From the NCBI RefSeq assembly GCF_000382345.1, contig NZ_KB908085.1:62001-126000 (forward strand): a DNA stretch of 64,000 nucleotides, written 5' to 3'. The DNA is from Massilia niastensis DSM 21313. Its GTDB lineage: Bacteria; Pseudomonadota; Gammaproteobacteria; Burkholderiales; Burkholderiaceae_D. A model generated the notes under the pieces. The model was not told where the DNA came from. It ran no database searches and saw only the letters and a program-made list of their open reading frames with translations. How positions within the stretch are numbered: the first letter of the stretch is position 1; the number at the start of each line of letters is the position of its first letter. This document shows, in pieces, positions 35,783-45,292 of this stretch. A program made the position numbers and the translations under genes.

Positions 35783-37102
35783 ATGATCAAAGTAACTGTT
35801 ACACCCAAAGACGATGCGATGTGCGGTTGGTATCACACCGCCCCGGCCCGCCAGGCCAGGCCCGCGCATACAGGCGAGAAAAACACCCGTTGGGCAGTCG
35901 TGGGCGCCGGCTTTACCGGCCTGGCTGCGGCGCGGCAGCTGGCATTGAATTTTCCAGACGAGGAAATCGTCCTGATCGATGCGCAGGAAGTCGGTTTCGG
36001 CACCTCGGGCCGCAATGCCGGCTTCGCCATCGACCTGCCTCACGATATTGGCGCCGATGACTATATCGGTGACATCGATATCGCCAGGAGTACCCTCAAG
36101 CTTAACCGGCTGGGCCAGGGCATTCTCCATGCGCTCGTCGAGAAGCACGGGATCGATTGCCATATGCGGCCCAGCGGCAAATACCAGGCCGCTGTCGAGA
36201 ACCGCGGCATTGCGGTGCTGGATGCCTACCGGCGCGGCCTGGACAAACTGGGCGAGCCTTACGAGGTCATCGCGGGCAAGGACCTGCCGGATCACATCGG
36301 CACCACGTTCTACCGCCAGGGTCTGTTCACGCCCGGCACCATGCTGCTCCAGCCTTCGGCCCTGGTCAAGGGCCTGGCGGACAGCCTGCCCTCCAACGTG
36401 ACGCTGTATGAAAACACGGCGATCACCGACGTGGACTATGGCGACAAGGTGGTGCTCAGGCATCCCCGGGGCCGCATCGTCACGGACAAGCTGGTGCTGG
36501 CCAACAACGCGTTCGGCGCGCGCTTCGGCTACCTGCAACACACGGTGCTGCCGATGTATCTCTACGCCAGCCTGAGCCGGCCGCTCACCGAAGCCGAACA
36601 GGCGCAGTTGGGCGGCAAGGCGTTCTGGGGCGTGATTCCCGCCGATCCGTTCGGCAGCACGGTGCGCCGCACGCACGACAACCGCATCCTGATGCGCAAC
36701 AGCTTCAGCTTCAACCCGGACCAGCAGTCCAGGCCGCATTGCCTGGAGCGCTTCCTGCACAAGCACCGTCTCTCCTTCGAACGGCGCTTCCCGATGCTGC
36801 CGGATGTCGGGTTCGACTACACCTGGAGCGGATCGCTGGCCCTGACGCAAAACCACAAGGGATTCTTCGGCCAGCTCGCGCCGAATGTCTACGGCGCGCT
36901 GTTTTGCAACGGACTGGGCGTTACCCGGGGCACCGTCACTGGCACTTTGCTGGCAGACATGATTGCCGGAAAGCGCCATGAACTGATCGACTTCTTACTG
37001 TCCACCTCCGGCCCCAATACGCTACCGCCAGAACCGTTTTTATCCATCGGCGTCAATGCCACGCTGTGGTGGGGACAGCGCAAGGCTGGCCAGGAAAGCT
37101 GA
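35783..37102 (+). CDS. FAD-dependent amine/amino-acid oxidoreductase (DAO superfamily, PuuB-like)
   Basis: 439 residues. The FAD-binding VVGAGFTGLAAARQLAL (about residues 38-54) and GFGTSGRNAGFAID form the dinucleotide site; the C-terminal NHKGFFGQLAPNVYGALFCNGLGVTRG closes the FAD domain. The ATA-box layout is like gamma-glutamylputrescine oxidase and other DAO-type oxidases that convert an amine to an aldehyde or imine. Downstream lie a PuuC-like aldehyde dehydrogenase and a transporter, which fits amine breakdown. CGGAGAC lies 5 bp before the ATG. The substrate is not predictable. Confidence 0.85.
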   Translation: MIKVTVTPKDDAMCGWYHTAPARQARPAHTGEKNTRWAVVGAGFTGLAAARQLALNFPDEEIVLIDAQEVGFGTSGRNAGFAIDLPHDIGADDYIGDIDIARSTLKLNRLGQGILHALVEKHGIDCHMRPSGKYQAAVENRGIAVLDAYRRGLDKLGEPYEVIAGKDLPDHIGTTFYRQGLFTPGTMLLQPSALVKGLADSLPSNVTLYENTAITDVDYGDKVVLRHPRGRIVTDKLVLANNAFGARFGYLQHTVLPMYLYASLSRPLTEAEQAQLGGKAFWGVIPADPFGSTVRRTHDNRILMRNSFSFNPDQQSRPHCLERFLHKHRLSFERRFPMLPDVGFDYTWSGSLALTQNHKGFFGQLAPNVYGALFCNGLGVTRGTVTGTLLADMIAGKRHELIDFLLSTSGPNTLPPEPFLSIGVNATLWWGQRKAGQES

Positions 37103-37266
37103 GTCTCGACGATCGACACCGGTCGTCGATCCAATCGGATGGCTGCAATCCAGTCCGGGAGCTATTCACTAATTAAAACCATTCAGTGCTCTCTCCAGAT
37201 CGCGGAAGTGATTCGGAAGGATATTCGTATCCGCAGAACTATTAATACACCAGGAGACAATCTGCC

Positions 37267-38622
37267 ATGAGTAACAGCGCCGTATATTCCAAAAACAGTC
37301 CTTTAATATCCATCGAAGATGTTCCATTAAATTGGTTCCACCAGTTGATGACCTTGCGCGCAGGCGGAGGATGGATTCTCGATGGCTATATTCTGAGCAT
37401 TATTGGCGTGGCTATCGTGCAGTTTTCGGATTACCTGAAACTGGATTCGTTCTGGCAGGGGATGGTGGCTGCCTCGGCCATGCTCGGCACTTTTTTCAGC
37501 GGATTCCTGGGTGGCTGGCTGACCGACAAGCTGGGGCGCCGACGCCTGTTCTTCGTTGGCCCGATCCTGTTCATCGTGGGTTCCCTGGGGTCGCTCTGGG
37601 TCGAATCGGGCATGGCCTTGTTCATTCTCCGCTTCCTGGTCGGCATGGGGGTGGGCCTGGAATATCCCGTGGCAGGTTCGCTGCTGACGGAGTTCTTGCC
37701 GCAGAAGAATCGTGGTCCGCGCCTGGCCGGCCTGACCATCCTGTGGTTTGTCGGCGCCGCACTGTCTTACATCATCGGTAACTTCATCCTGGCCCACGGT
37801 GGGGAGGAGGGATGGCGCCTGGTGCTGGCAAGCTCCGCGGTGATCGGCCTGCTGCTGTTGCTGGTACGCCTGGGAACGCCCGAATCGCCGCGCTGGCTGG
37901 TCAGCAAGGGACGCTTTGCCGAGGCGGACCGGGTCATCAAGAAGGTGTATGGCCCGTCGTTTTCGGTGGCAAACATGCCCAAGGAAGATTCGGAAAAGAA
38001 GGTGTCGCTGGGTGACTTGATGCACTCCGGCTATGGCAAGCGCATGCTGTTCGTGATCGTCTTCTGGACTGCTGCGGTGGTACCGATGTTTGCCGTGTAT
38101 TCCTTCGCTCCCGTGGTCCTGCAGGCGCTGAACCTGAAAGGCAACTGGGCTGCCTATGGTTCGGTGCTCATCACCCTGCTGTTCGTCGTCGGCTGCGTGA
38201 TCGCTACCCGCCTGATCGATGTCATGGGCCGCCGGCCTCTCGTCATCCACAGCTTCCTGTGGTCCAGCCTGGCGCTGTTGGGATTGGGCGCCTTCTCGAA
38301 CGGGGCGGAGATCGTGGTTCTGCTGATGTTCGGCGCCTATGCGCTCTTTATCGGCGGCGCCCAGGTGCTCGAACTGGTGTACCCCAACGAGCTGTTCCCC
38401 ACCGAAATCCGCGCATTCGCGGTAGGCATCGGCTCATCGATGACACGCGTCGGTTCTGCCGTGGGCACATGGATGGTGCCGTTTTCCCTGCACAGCATCG
38501 GCATCGGCAACACCATGTATGCGGCTGCGGCGGTATCGATCGTCGGCCTGGTCGCTTCAATCTGGCTGGCGCCCGAGACGCGCGGCATGAGCCTCGAACA
38601 GGCGTCGTCGCTCAAGCGCTGA
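37267..38622 (+). CDS. MFS transporter, sugar-porter/aromatic-acid type
   Basis: 451 residues, 12 helices. MFS signature GGWLTDKLGRRRLFF (loop 2-3), RFLVGMGVGLEYPVAGSLL and PESPRWLV (after helix 6) fit the metabolite:H+ symporter branches. GAGACAA precedes the ATG. Its position between the oxidase and the DapA-like genes suggests that it imports the substrate of the island. The AT-richer leader ahead of it (37103-37266) could hold its own promoter. Confidence 0.87.
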   Translation: MSNSAVYSKNSPLISIEDVPLNWFHQLMTLRAGGGWILDGYILSIIGVAIVQFSDYLKLDSFWQGMVAASAMLGTFFSGFLGGWLTDKLGRRRLFFVGPILFIVGSLGSLWVESGMALFILRFLVGMGVGLEYPVAGSLLTEFLPQKNRGPRLAGLTILWFVGAALSYIIGNFILAHGGEEGWRLVLASSAVIGLLLLLVRLGTPESPRWLVSKGRFAEADRVIKKVYGPSFSVANMPKEDSEKKVSLGDLMHSGYGKRMLFVIVFWTAAVVPMFAVYSFAPVVLQALNLKGNWAAYGSVLITLLFVVGCVIATRLIDVMGRRPLVIHSFLWSSLALLGLGAFSNGAEIVVLLMFGAYALFIGGAQVLELVYPNELFPTEIRAFAVGIGSSMTRVGSAVGTWMVPFSLHSIGIGNTMYAAAAVSIVGLVASIWLAPETRGMSLEQASSLKR

Positions 38623-38680
38623 TTCTGCTTCCACCCTGGATTTGACGAAATCGTCCTTACCTCATTTAAAAGAGATCATC

Positions 38681-39589
38681 ATGAAATTCGAAGGCATCTA
38701 TACCCCCGCGATCACCCCCCTGAACGCCGCTGGCGCAATCGACAGGACGGCATTTGCCGACGTGCTGGAGTACCTGGTCGCCGAAGGCGTCCACGGCATC
38801 ATCATCGCAGGCTCGACCGGCGAGTATTACGCCCACACGACACAGGAACGTCTCGAGCTCGCAGCCTTGGCCAAGGAAGTGATCGGCGCGCGCACGCAGC
38901 TGATCATCGGCACCGGCGCGATCCGCACCGAGGAATCCGTCGAGTACGCCAAGCTGGCCAAGGAGATCAAGGCCGATGCCATCCTGGTGGGAACGCCGCC
39001 GTATGCGCTGCCGACCGAGCAGGAGAATGCGGCCCATGCGCTGGCCATCGACCAGGCCGCAGGCCTGCCCATCATGCTCTACAACTATCCGGGCCGCATG
39101 GGCATGTCGATGGGCCGCGAGTTTTTCCGCACCGTGACGCAGGCGTCGAAGAATGTCGTTGCGATCAAGGAAAGCTCGGGCCAGACCGGACAACTGCACA
39201 TGCTGGCGCGTGAGTTTCCCGGCATTAGCCTCTCCTGCGGCTGGGATGACCAGGCCCTGGAGTTCTTCGCCTGGGGCGCGCGCAGCTGGGTGTGCGCCGG
39301 CTCGAACTTCATCCCGCGCGAGCACATCGCGCTGTACCAGGCCTGCGCCGTCGACAAGGATTTCGACAAGGGCCGCCGCATCATGTCGGCCATGCTGCCG
39401 CTGATGGACTTCCTGGAGGGCGGCAAGTTCGTGCAGTCGATCAAGCACGGTTGTGCGCTGGCCGGCCTGCGTCCGGGTGGCGTGCGCGCGCCTCTGCAAG
39501 GCCTCGACGACAGCGAGAAGCAGGCCTTGCAGGCCGTCGTCACCCAGCTCAAGAGCGACGTGGCAGCCATCGTCGGAGGGAAAGTCTGA
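38681..39589 (+). CDS. Dihydrodipicolinate synthase/N-acetylneuraminate lyase family aldolase
   Basis: 302 residues of the class I DapA superfamily, with Thr46 in GSTGE, Tyr136 in YNYPGR and the Schiff-base Lys163 in AIKESSG all present, so it should be an active lyase or dehydratase. True DapA for lysine synthesis is normally not in such a context; relatives act on keto-deoxy sugars, hydroxyproline-derived imines or similar keto acids. The ATG at 38681 is used. Its stop overlaps the ATG of the aldehyde dehydrogenase gene (TGATG), so the two are coupled and probably catalyse sequential steps. Confidence 0.87.
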   Translation: MKFEGIYTPAITPLNAAGAIDRTAFADVLEYLVAEGVHGIIIAGSTGEYYAHTTQERLELAALAKEVIGARTQLIIGTGAIRTEESVEYAKLAKEIKADAILVGTPPYALPTEQENAAHALAIDQAAGLPIMLYNYPGRMGMSMGREFFRTVTQASKNVVAIKESSGQTGQLHMLAREFPGISLSCGWDDQALEFFAWGARSWVCAGSNFIPREHIALYQACAVDKDFDKGRRIMSAMLPLMDFLEGGKFVQSIKHGCALAGLRPGGVRAPLQGLDDSEKQALQAVVTQLKSDVAAIVGGKV

Positions 39590-41085
39590 TGGCCGCCGAA
39601 CTGTTGACCGCTGCCCAGTACACGGCCCTTGCCGGGAGCATCGCACTGCCGACGCAGGCTTTCGTCGATGGCGCCTTCCGCCCCGCGCTGTCGGGCAAGA
39701 CGTTCGAGACCACGAATCCGGCTACCGGCGACGTGCTCGCGCAGATCGCTGCCTGTGGCCCCGAGGACGTGGATCTCGCCGTAGCCCATGCCAGGGCGGC
39801 ATTCGAGGATGGGCGCTGGAGCCGCATGGCGCCTGCCGCGCGCAAGCACACGCTGCTGCGCTTCGCCGACCTGCTCGAGCAGCATGCGCACGAGCTGGCT
39901 GTCATGGAGAGCCTGGACAGCGGCAAGCCGATCCGGGAATGCCAGAACACCGACGTGCCCGAGACCATCCACACCATCCGCTGGCACGCCGAGCTGATCG
40001 ACAAGATCTACGACCACACGGCCCCGGTGGGTTCGAACGCGCTGGCCCTGGTGGTGCGCGAGCCCATCGGCGTGGTCGGCCTGGTCCTGCCCTGGAACTT
40101 CCCGCTGCTGATGCTGGCCTGGAAGATCGGGCCGTCCCTGGCGGCAGGATGCTCGATCGTCGTCAAGCCAGCCAAGGAAACCACCTTGACCGCGCTGCGC
40201 GTGGCCGAGCTGGCGCACCAGGCGGGCGTGCCTGCCGGCGTGTTCAACGTCCTGCCAGGCGGCGGCCGTGAAGTGGGCGAACCGCTGGGGCGCCACCGCG
40301 ACGTCACCATGGTGAGCTTCACCGGCTCGACCGACACGGGCCGTCTGTTCCTGCACTACGCGGCCGAGTCGAACCTCAAGCGCGTGGTGCTCGAATGCGG
40401 CGGCAAGAACCCGGCCGTGGTGCTGAAGGACGTGGCGGACCTCGACACCGTGGCCCGGCACCTCGTCAACGGCGCGTTCTGGAACATGGGCGAGAACTGC
40501 TCGGCCTCGTCGCGCCTGATCGTCCATGCCGACATCAAGGCGCAACTGCTGGAGCGCATCGGCGTGCATCTGCGCGAATGGAAGATGGGCAATCCGCTCG
40601 ATCCGGACAATCGCCTGGGCGCCATGGTCAGCAAGGCGCATTTCGAGAAGGTGCGTTCCTATCTCGAGCAGGCCGCAGCGGAAAAGCTGAAGCTGGCCTT
40701 CGGCGGCGAGACCGAGCAGGGCATCTACGTGCAGCCCACCGTGGTCGATGGCGTGGGCCAGGCCAGCCGCCTGTTCCAAGAGGAAATCTTCGGCCCCGTG
40801 CTCTCGGTCACGACCTTCACCACGATCGACGAGGCCATTTCCCTGGCTAACGACTCAGTGTATGGCCTCGCAGCCTCGGTCTATACGGACGATCTGCGCA
40901 ACGCGATCAAGCTGTCGCGCGAGATCCGCGCCGGCGTGGTCACGGTAAACTGCTTTGGCGAGGGCGACGTCAGCACGCCATTCGGCGGCTACAAGGAGTC
41001 GGGCTTTGGCGGCCGCGACAAATCCCAGTGGGCGCACGACCAGTACACCGAGATCAAGACCATCTGGATCGACGCCCAGGCGTGA
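39589..41085 (+). CDS. NAD(P)-dependent aldehyde dehydrogenase (PuuC/betaine-aldehyde-type)
   Basis: 498 residues, full ALDH fold: LPWNFPLLMLAWKIGPSLAAG (position about 165-185), cofactor-site KPAKET, GSTDTGR, catalytic Glu in LECGGKNP and catalytic Cys in MGENCSASSR. The overall type matches gamma-glutamyl-gamma-aminobutyraldehyde and related omega-amino-aldehyde dehydrogenases. It overlaps the DapA-like gene by one base pair in a TGATG junction. With the FAD oxidase upstream it can complete an amine-aldehyde-acid route. Confidence 0.92.
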   Translation: MAAELLTAAQYTALAGSIALPTQAFVDGAFRPALSGKTFETTNPATGDVLAQIAACGPEDVDLAVAHARAAFEDGRWSRMAPAARKHTLLRFADLLEQHAHELAVMESLDSGKPIRECQNTDVPETIHTIRWHAELIDKIYDHTAPVGSNALALVVREPIGVVGLVLPWNFPLLMLAWKIGPSLAAGCSIVVKPAKETTLTALRVAELAHQAGVPAGVFNVLPGGGREVGEPLGRHRDVTMVSFTGSTDTGRLFLHYAAESNLKRVVLECGGKNPAVVLKDVADLDTVARHLVNGAFWNMGENCSASSRLIVHADIKAQLLERIGVHLREWKMGNPLDPDNRLGAMVSKAHFEKVRSYLEQAAAEKLKLAFGGETEQGIYVQPTVVDGVGQASRLFQEEIFGPVLSVTTFTTIDEAISLANDSVYGLAASVYTDDLRNAIKLSREIRAGVVTVNCFGEGDVSTPFGGYKESGFGGRDKSQWAHDQYTEIKTIWIDAQA

Positions 41086-41103
41086 ATCCGCACCAGCAGT
41101 GAA

Positions 41104-41132
41104 CACGGCGCCCCGCGGTAGCGGGCGCCGTG
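41104..41132 (+). terminator. Hairpin between the aldehyde dehydrogenase and transporter genes
   Basis: A perfect 10-bp stem CACGGCGCCC / GGGCGCCGTG with a 9-nt loop, 18 bp after the aldehyde dehydrogenase stop. There is no T-run, so it may be a pause, attenuator or mRNA-stabilising hairpin instead of a true terminator. Confidence 0.5.
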
Positions 41133-41157
41133 TCGCATAACCTCGAGTGACGAAACC

Positions 41158-42063
41158 ATGAAAAACACGAACAAGGCCACGCTGATCGGCCTGGTGGCCA
41201 TCTTGCTGTGGAGCTCGATTGTCGGCCTGATCCGCAGCGTCAGCGAGCACCTGGGCCCCACGGGCGGGGCCGCCATGATGTACAGCGTGGCCTCGGTATT
41301 TCTGCTGCTGTCCGTCGGCTACGTCAAGCTGAGCGAATTTCCGCGCCGCTATCTCATCTGGGGCAGCCTGCTGTTCGTGACCTATGAGCTGTGCCTGGCG
41401 CTCTCGATTGGCTATGCCAACACCGCCCGCCAGGCCATCGAGGTGGGCATGGTCAACTATCTGTGGCCAACGTTTACCATCGTCGCGGCGATCCTGTTCA
41501 ACCGGCAGAAGAGCAACTTCCTGATCGTTCCCGGGTTCGTGCTGTCCATCGTCGGCATCTGCTGGGTGCTGGGCGGGGAACAGGGTCTCGATCTGGCCGG
41601 CATGCTGGCCAACGTGCGCGACAACCCCCTCAGCTACGGCCTGGCGTTTGCCGGCGCATTGCTCTGGGCCGCCTATTGCACCGTGACGGCCCGGATCGCG
41701 GGCGGCAAGAACGGCGTGACGCTGTTCTTCATCCTGGTCTCCGTGACCTTGTGGATCAAGTACTTGCTGGAAGGCGGCGGCCACATGGAGTTCAGCGTCG
41801 AGGCCATCGTCTACCTGGTCCTGGCCGCCGGGGCCATGGGCTTCGGTTACGGGGCGTGGAACGTGGGCATCTTGCACGGCAACGTCACGATCCTGGCAGG
41901 CGCCTCGTATTTCATCCCGGTTTTCTCCGCGGCGCTCTCGACCATCCTGTTGCGCGCACCGCTGTCCTTGGCCTTCTGGCAAGGCGCAGCCATGGTGTGC
42001 GGCGGCGCGATCCTGTGCTGGCTGGCGACGCGCGCGAAACGCGTCCTGCAAGTCGCCGACTGA
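41158..42063 (+). CDS. DMT-superfamily transporter, YddG-like
   Basis: 301 residues, ten predicted helices. ATLIGLVAILLWSSIVGLIR at the start, ELCLALSIGYANTARQAIEVGMVNYLWP and a second EamA half match YddG, the aromatic amino-acid and metabolite exporter. It follows the aldehyde dehydrogenase gene by 72 bp on the same strand, with a hairpin between them. It may move an aromatic or amino-acid substrate or by-product of the island; direction of transport is not clear from the sequence. Confidence 0.88.
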   Translation: MKNTNKATLIGLVAILLWSSIVGLIRSVSEHLGPTGGAAMMYSVASVFLLLSVGYVKLSEFPRRYLIWGSLLFVTYELCLALSIGYANTARQAIEVGMVNYLWPTFTIVAAILFNRQKSNFLIVPGFVLSIVGICWVLGGEQGLDLAGMLANVRDNPLSYGLAFAGALLWAAYCTVTARIAGGKNGVTLFFILVSVTLWIKYLLEGGGHMEFSVEAIVYLVLAAGAMGFGYGAWNVGILHGNVTILAGASYFIPVFSAALSTILLRAPLSLAFWQGAAMVCGGAILCWLATRAKRVLQVAD

Positions 42064-42186
42064 GTCGGCTCCCGCAACCGTTCACATGCACACCCCGGCC
42101 ACGTGCCGGGCAAGGGGGATTTTTACCCTTCGAAAAGAGGCGAGAAGAGCGCCCTGGAAAACAACGCCAATCATGGAGACTTCAAC

Positions 42187-43170
42187 ATGCACCGCAATCA
42201 AGCCCTGCTGCTGGCCTGTGCCGTCCTTGGCACGCTGGCGTCGTCGACGCCCGCCCGGGCGCAAGCCGCCGTCTCCGTCAACGGCATGCTCGATCTCGGC
42301 GTGTTTCACGGCTTCGACGGTGTGAACCAGGTGGGCACCGTCCAGCGCAGCAATATCGCCTTCTCGGGATTCGAGGATCTGGGCGGAGGTGTGAAAGCCG
42401 TGTTTCGCATGAGCACCCGCGTGGAACTGGATACCGGCATCAGCGAAGGCGCGGGTTTCAAGCCCTTCTGGCACGACGAAGCGACCGTGGGCCTGAAAGG
42501 CGGCTGGGGAACGGTGCGTGTGGGGCGTGCGATGACGGCGATGTGGGCACAGGACTGGAAGTTCGATCCTTGGGCTAACTACAACCGCATCGCCTCGCCG
42601 GCCTGGCAGCACTGGCATTACCTCACGCCCAGCGATCCTTTCGCCAACAACGGCACGGCAGAGTATGGCCGGCTGAACAACGGCATGTTTTACGACTCAC
42701 CGATGGTGGGCGGCTTCACGCTGCGCTTGAGCGGGTCTCCCGAGCGCCAGCGTGAACCGGGCGCCACGGGCCGGCCGTATTCCGCCGTGCTGGAATATGA
42801 ACGCAAGGCCGTGCTTCTGATGGCGGCCTTCGAGCGCAACAGCGTTGGAGACAACAATGCCTTCGTGGCAGGCAAACTCACTTTCGGCGCCGCGGCAGTC
42901 ATGGCCGCTTACGACGATAGCCGCACCTTCGACGACAGCGGCATATCGCGTTCTGCCACCTTGTCAGCGACCTACCGGCTGGGCCGGACCACGCTGAAGG
43001 CGGGCTACAGCCGTCAGCGCCTGAATGCGGACACCAACTATGTCGCCTCGCTGGGCGCGGACCATGCCTTGTCCCGGCGCACCGTGCTGTACGCCAGCCT
43101 GGGACGCAAGCGCGACGCGCGCCAGGATGGGCGCACGGCGTTTGGCGTGGGGATGTCACACGCATTCTGA
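42187..43170 (+). CDS. Gram-negative outer-membrane porin
   Basis: 327 residues. A signal peptide ends at ARAQA, and the mature protein begins AAVSVNGMLDLGVFHGFDG, the usual start of betaproteobacterial trimeric porins, with SNIAFSGFEDLGGGVKAVFR soon after and a C-terminal GMSHAF ending in Phe. GGAGAC lies 6 bp ahead of the chosen ATG; an upstream ATG would precede an unlikely leader. It ends the amine island and probably admits its substrate or small solutes to the periplasm. Confidence 0.9.
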   Translation: MHRNQALLLACAVLGTLASSTPARAQAAVSVNGMLDLGVFHGFDGVNQVGTVQRSNIAFSGFEDLGGGVKAVFRMSTRVELDTGISEGAGFKPFWHDEATVGLKGGWGTVRVGRAMTAMWAQDWKFDPWANYNRIASPAWQHWHYLTPSDPFANNGTAEYGRLNNGMFYDSPMVGGFTLRLSGSPERQREPGATGRPYSAVLEYERKAVLLMAAFERNSVGDNNAFVAGKLTFGAAAVMAAYDDSRTFDDSGISRSATLSATYRLGRTTLKAGYSRQRLNADTNYVASLGADHALSRRTVLYASLGRKRDARQDGRTAFGVGMSHAF

Positions 43171-43241
43171 GTGCCGATGCGGGGGTGAATCCGGTTTTTT
43201 CATCCTGACGAGGGGATTTGTCATGGATGCGCTCTACTGCG

Positions 43242-43266
43242 GAGGACAGGCTTTACGCCTGTCCTC
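43242..43266. terminator. Convergent hairpin between porin and catA
   Basis: A perfect 10-bp stem GAGGACAGGC / GCCTGTCCTC with loop TTTAC, lying 71 bp after the porin stop and 5 bp before the catA stop on the other strand. Flanking bases extend the pairing (GCG / CGC) with one bulge. Neither side has a strong T-run. It can serve as a shared end for both converging operons. Confidence 0.6.
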
Positions 43267-43271
43267 TCCGC

Positions 43272-44183
43272 TCACGCCTGGAAGTGCGCGCGCTCGATGT
43301 GGTCGGCGGGCAGGCCTTCCTTCTCCGCGTGCAGCCCGAAATCGAACTCGATCGTGTAGTAGGGCGCATCGACCTCCCGGGCGCGCAGCGCGGCCGGATC
43401 CTCCACCTTCTTCATCTCCGGCACCAGGCCTTCGCGGGTGGCGAAGGCGAAGTCGTCCCACAGGTAGGGATCGTTCTCGATGTTGATCTGCGTGGTCAGC
43501 TTGCGGTGGCCCGGCGCGGTCACGAAGAAGTGGATGTGCGCCGGACGGGTGCCGTGGCGGCCCAGCAGCTTGAGCAGCTTGTCGGTGGAGCCGCCCGGCG
43601 GCACGCTGTAGCCCACCGGGACCTTGCTGCGGAAACGGTAGCGGCCGTCGGCGTCGGTACGGATCGAGCGCCGCAGGTTGTACGGGCTCTGGCTCGGATC
43701 GAAGAAGGAATAGCGGCCCAGGTGGTTGGCCTGCCACACTTCCACCAGCGCGCCGGCGACCGGCTTGCCGTCCGCGCCGCGCACCTGGCCCCCCATGAAC
43801 AGCACCTCGCCGGGCTGCTCGTCCTGGTCCAGGCGCGCGCTGCCCAGCGATTCGGGCGCGCCGGCGACGTACAGCGGTCCTTCGATCGTGCGCGGAGTGC
43901 CGCCCGACACGCCCTGGCGCGCTTCCGCCTCGTCCATGCGCAGGTCCAGGAAGTGTTCGATACCCAGTCCCGCCGCGATCAGTCCCCATTCGCCGTTGCG
44001 GCCGGCCTCGGTCATGTAGCTGGCGGCGCTCCAGAATTCATCGGGCTGGATGTCCAGCTCTTCGATCGTCAGGCACAGGTCGCGCACGATGCGGTTGACG
44101 ATGGCCTGCACGCGCGGATTGCCGCTGGCGGTTTCGGTGCTTTCGATCTTGCTCAGCAGTGCTTCGATGGCTTGCTTGTCCAT
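43272..44183 (-). CDS. catA: Catechol 1,2-dioxygenase
   Basis: 303 residues of the intradiol dioxygenase family. The iron ligands are present: Tyr158 (GRYSFFD), Tyr192 (PVGYSVP), His216 and His218 (RPAHIHFF), with spacing equal to the Acinetobacter enzyme. It cleaves catechol to cis,cis-muconate (ortho route). It starts 36 bp after the phenol hydroxylase reductase gene and is the last gene of that operon, so it removes the catechol made from phenol. catB and catC for later steps are not in the window. Confidence 0.96.
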   Translation of the reverse strand: MDKQAIEALLSKIESTETASGNPRVQAIVNRIVRDLCLTIEELDIQPDEFWSAASYMTEAGRNGEWGLIAAGLGIEHFLDLRMDEAEARQGVSGGTPRTIEGPLYVAGAPESLGSARLDQDEQPGEVLFMGGQVRGADGKPVAGALVEVWQANHLGRYSFFDPSQSPYNLRRSIRTDADGRYRFRSKVPVGYSVPPGGSTDKLLKLLGRHGTRPAHIHFFVTAPGHRKLTTQINIENDPYLWDDFAFATREGLVPEMKKVEDPAALRAREVDAPYYTIEFDFGLHAEKEGLPADHIERAHFQA

Positions 44184-44219
44184 GGTGGTCTCCTGGTTGG
44201 TATGAATAATGTAACTCGC

Positions 44220-45281
44220 TCACAGCGCCCGGAACAGCGGGCTGCGCGCGCCTTGTCCGGCATCGGCCGCGGACAGGAATTTTTCGGTGAAGATGTCCTT
44301 CTCGAACAGCCGTCCCTGCATCAGGGCCGAGATGCTGGCTTCGATCATCGGCGGCGGGCCGCACAGGTAGGCGCGCCAGCCGCGGAAGTCCTGGCCGAAG
44401 CGGCGCGCCGCCAGCTCATGCACGTAGCCGCGTTCACCAGTCCAGCCTGACGCCGCCGGCTCGCTCGACAAGACCGGCAGGTACTCGAAGTTCGGGTGGC
44501 GCGCGCTGAGTTGCTCGAACTCGGCCCGGTAATACAGCTCGTCCAGCGTGCGCGCGCCCTGGATCAGGCGAATCTGGCGGGTGTCGCCCGATTCCAGCAG
44601 GTCCAGGACCATCGAGCGCGGGCTGGACAGCCCGGAGCCGCCGGCGATGAACAGCAGGGGGCGCGGATCGCTCTTGCGGACGAAGAACCGGCCCTGCGGT
44701 CCCGACAGCATCACGTTGTCGCCGACCGCCAGCTGCTCGTGGACGTAGGAGGTGACTTTCCCGCCCGGCACCAGCCGGATGTTCAGCTCGATTTCATTCG
44801 ACGATGGCGCCGAGGCGATCGAGAAGGCGCGCGGCGCCGCCTCGCCGGCCAGCCACAGGTTCACGTACTGGCCCGGCTGGTAGGGCAGCGTGTCGCCGCC
44901 CTCGATCTCGAGGAAGACGCCCTTGATGGTCGGGGTCAGCGTGTCGATGCGCGCAACCCTGGCCCGGTAGTCCATCAGCGGCAGGCATTGCGCATCCGGA
45001 TCCGGATCGATGTCGGCCTCGATGGTGATGTCCGACTGCACCGTGGCGCAGCAGGCCAGGCACTTGCCCTCGTCGCGCTCGAAGTCCATCAGCGCAAAGG
45101 GCGAGGCCTCGCCGTGTTCCAGCTCTCCGCCGCTGGTCTGCACCTTGCAGGTGCCGCACAGGCCGTGGCCGCAGGCGTGCGGCAGCCACACGCCCGCACG
45201 CAGGCAGGCGTCCAGGATGGTCTGGCCTTCGGCCACGTCGACCGTCTGGCCCAGCGGCTCGATCGTCAGTTGGTAGCTCAT
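44220..45281 (-). CDS. dmpP: Phenol hydroxylase reductase component (P5)
   Basis: 353 residues, the exact length of DmpP. The N-terminal plant-type 2Fe-2S ferredoxin domain has Cys37, Cys42, Cys45 and Cys77; the FAD domain has RAFSIAS, and the NAD domain has GGSGLSSPRSM and CGPPPMI. It passes electrons from NADH to the di-iron oxygenase. Start MSYQLTIEP is 11 bp downstream of the dmpO stop and has a ribosome site (GGAG). Confidence 0.96.
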   Translation of the reverse strand: MSYQLTIEPLGQTVDVAEGQTILDACLRAGVWLPHACGHGLCGTCKVQTSGGELEHGEASPFALMDFERDEGKCLACCATVQSDITIEADIDPDPDAQCLPLMDYRARVARIDTLTPTIKGVFLEIEGGDTLPYQPGQYVNLWLAGEAAPRAFSIASAPSSNEIELNIRLVPGGKVTSYVHEQLAVGDNVMLSGPQGRFFVRKSDPRPLLFIAGGSGLSSPRSMVLDLLESGDTRQIRLIQGARTLDELYYRAEFEQLSARHPNFEYLPVLSSEPAASGWTGERGYVHELAARRFGQDFRGWRAYLCGPPPMIEASISALMQGRLFEKDIFTEKFLSAADAGQGARSPLFRAL

Positions 45282-45292
45282 GCTGCTCTCCT

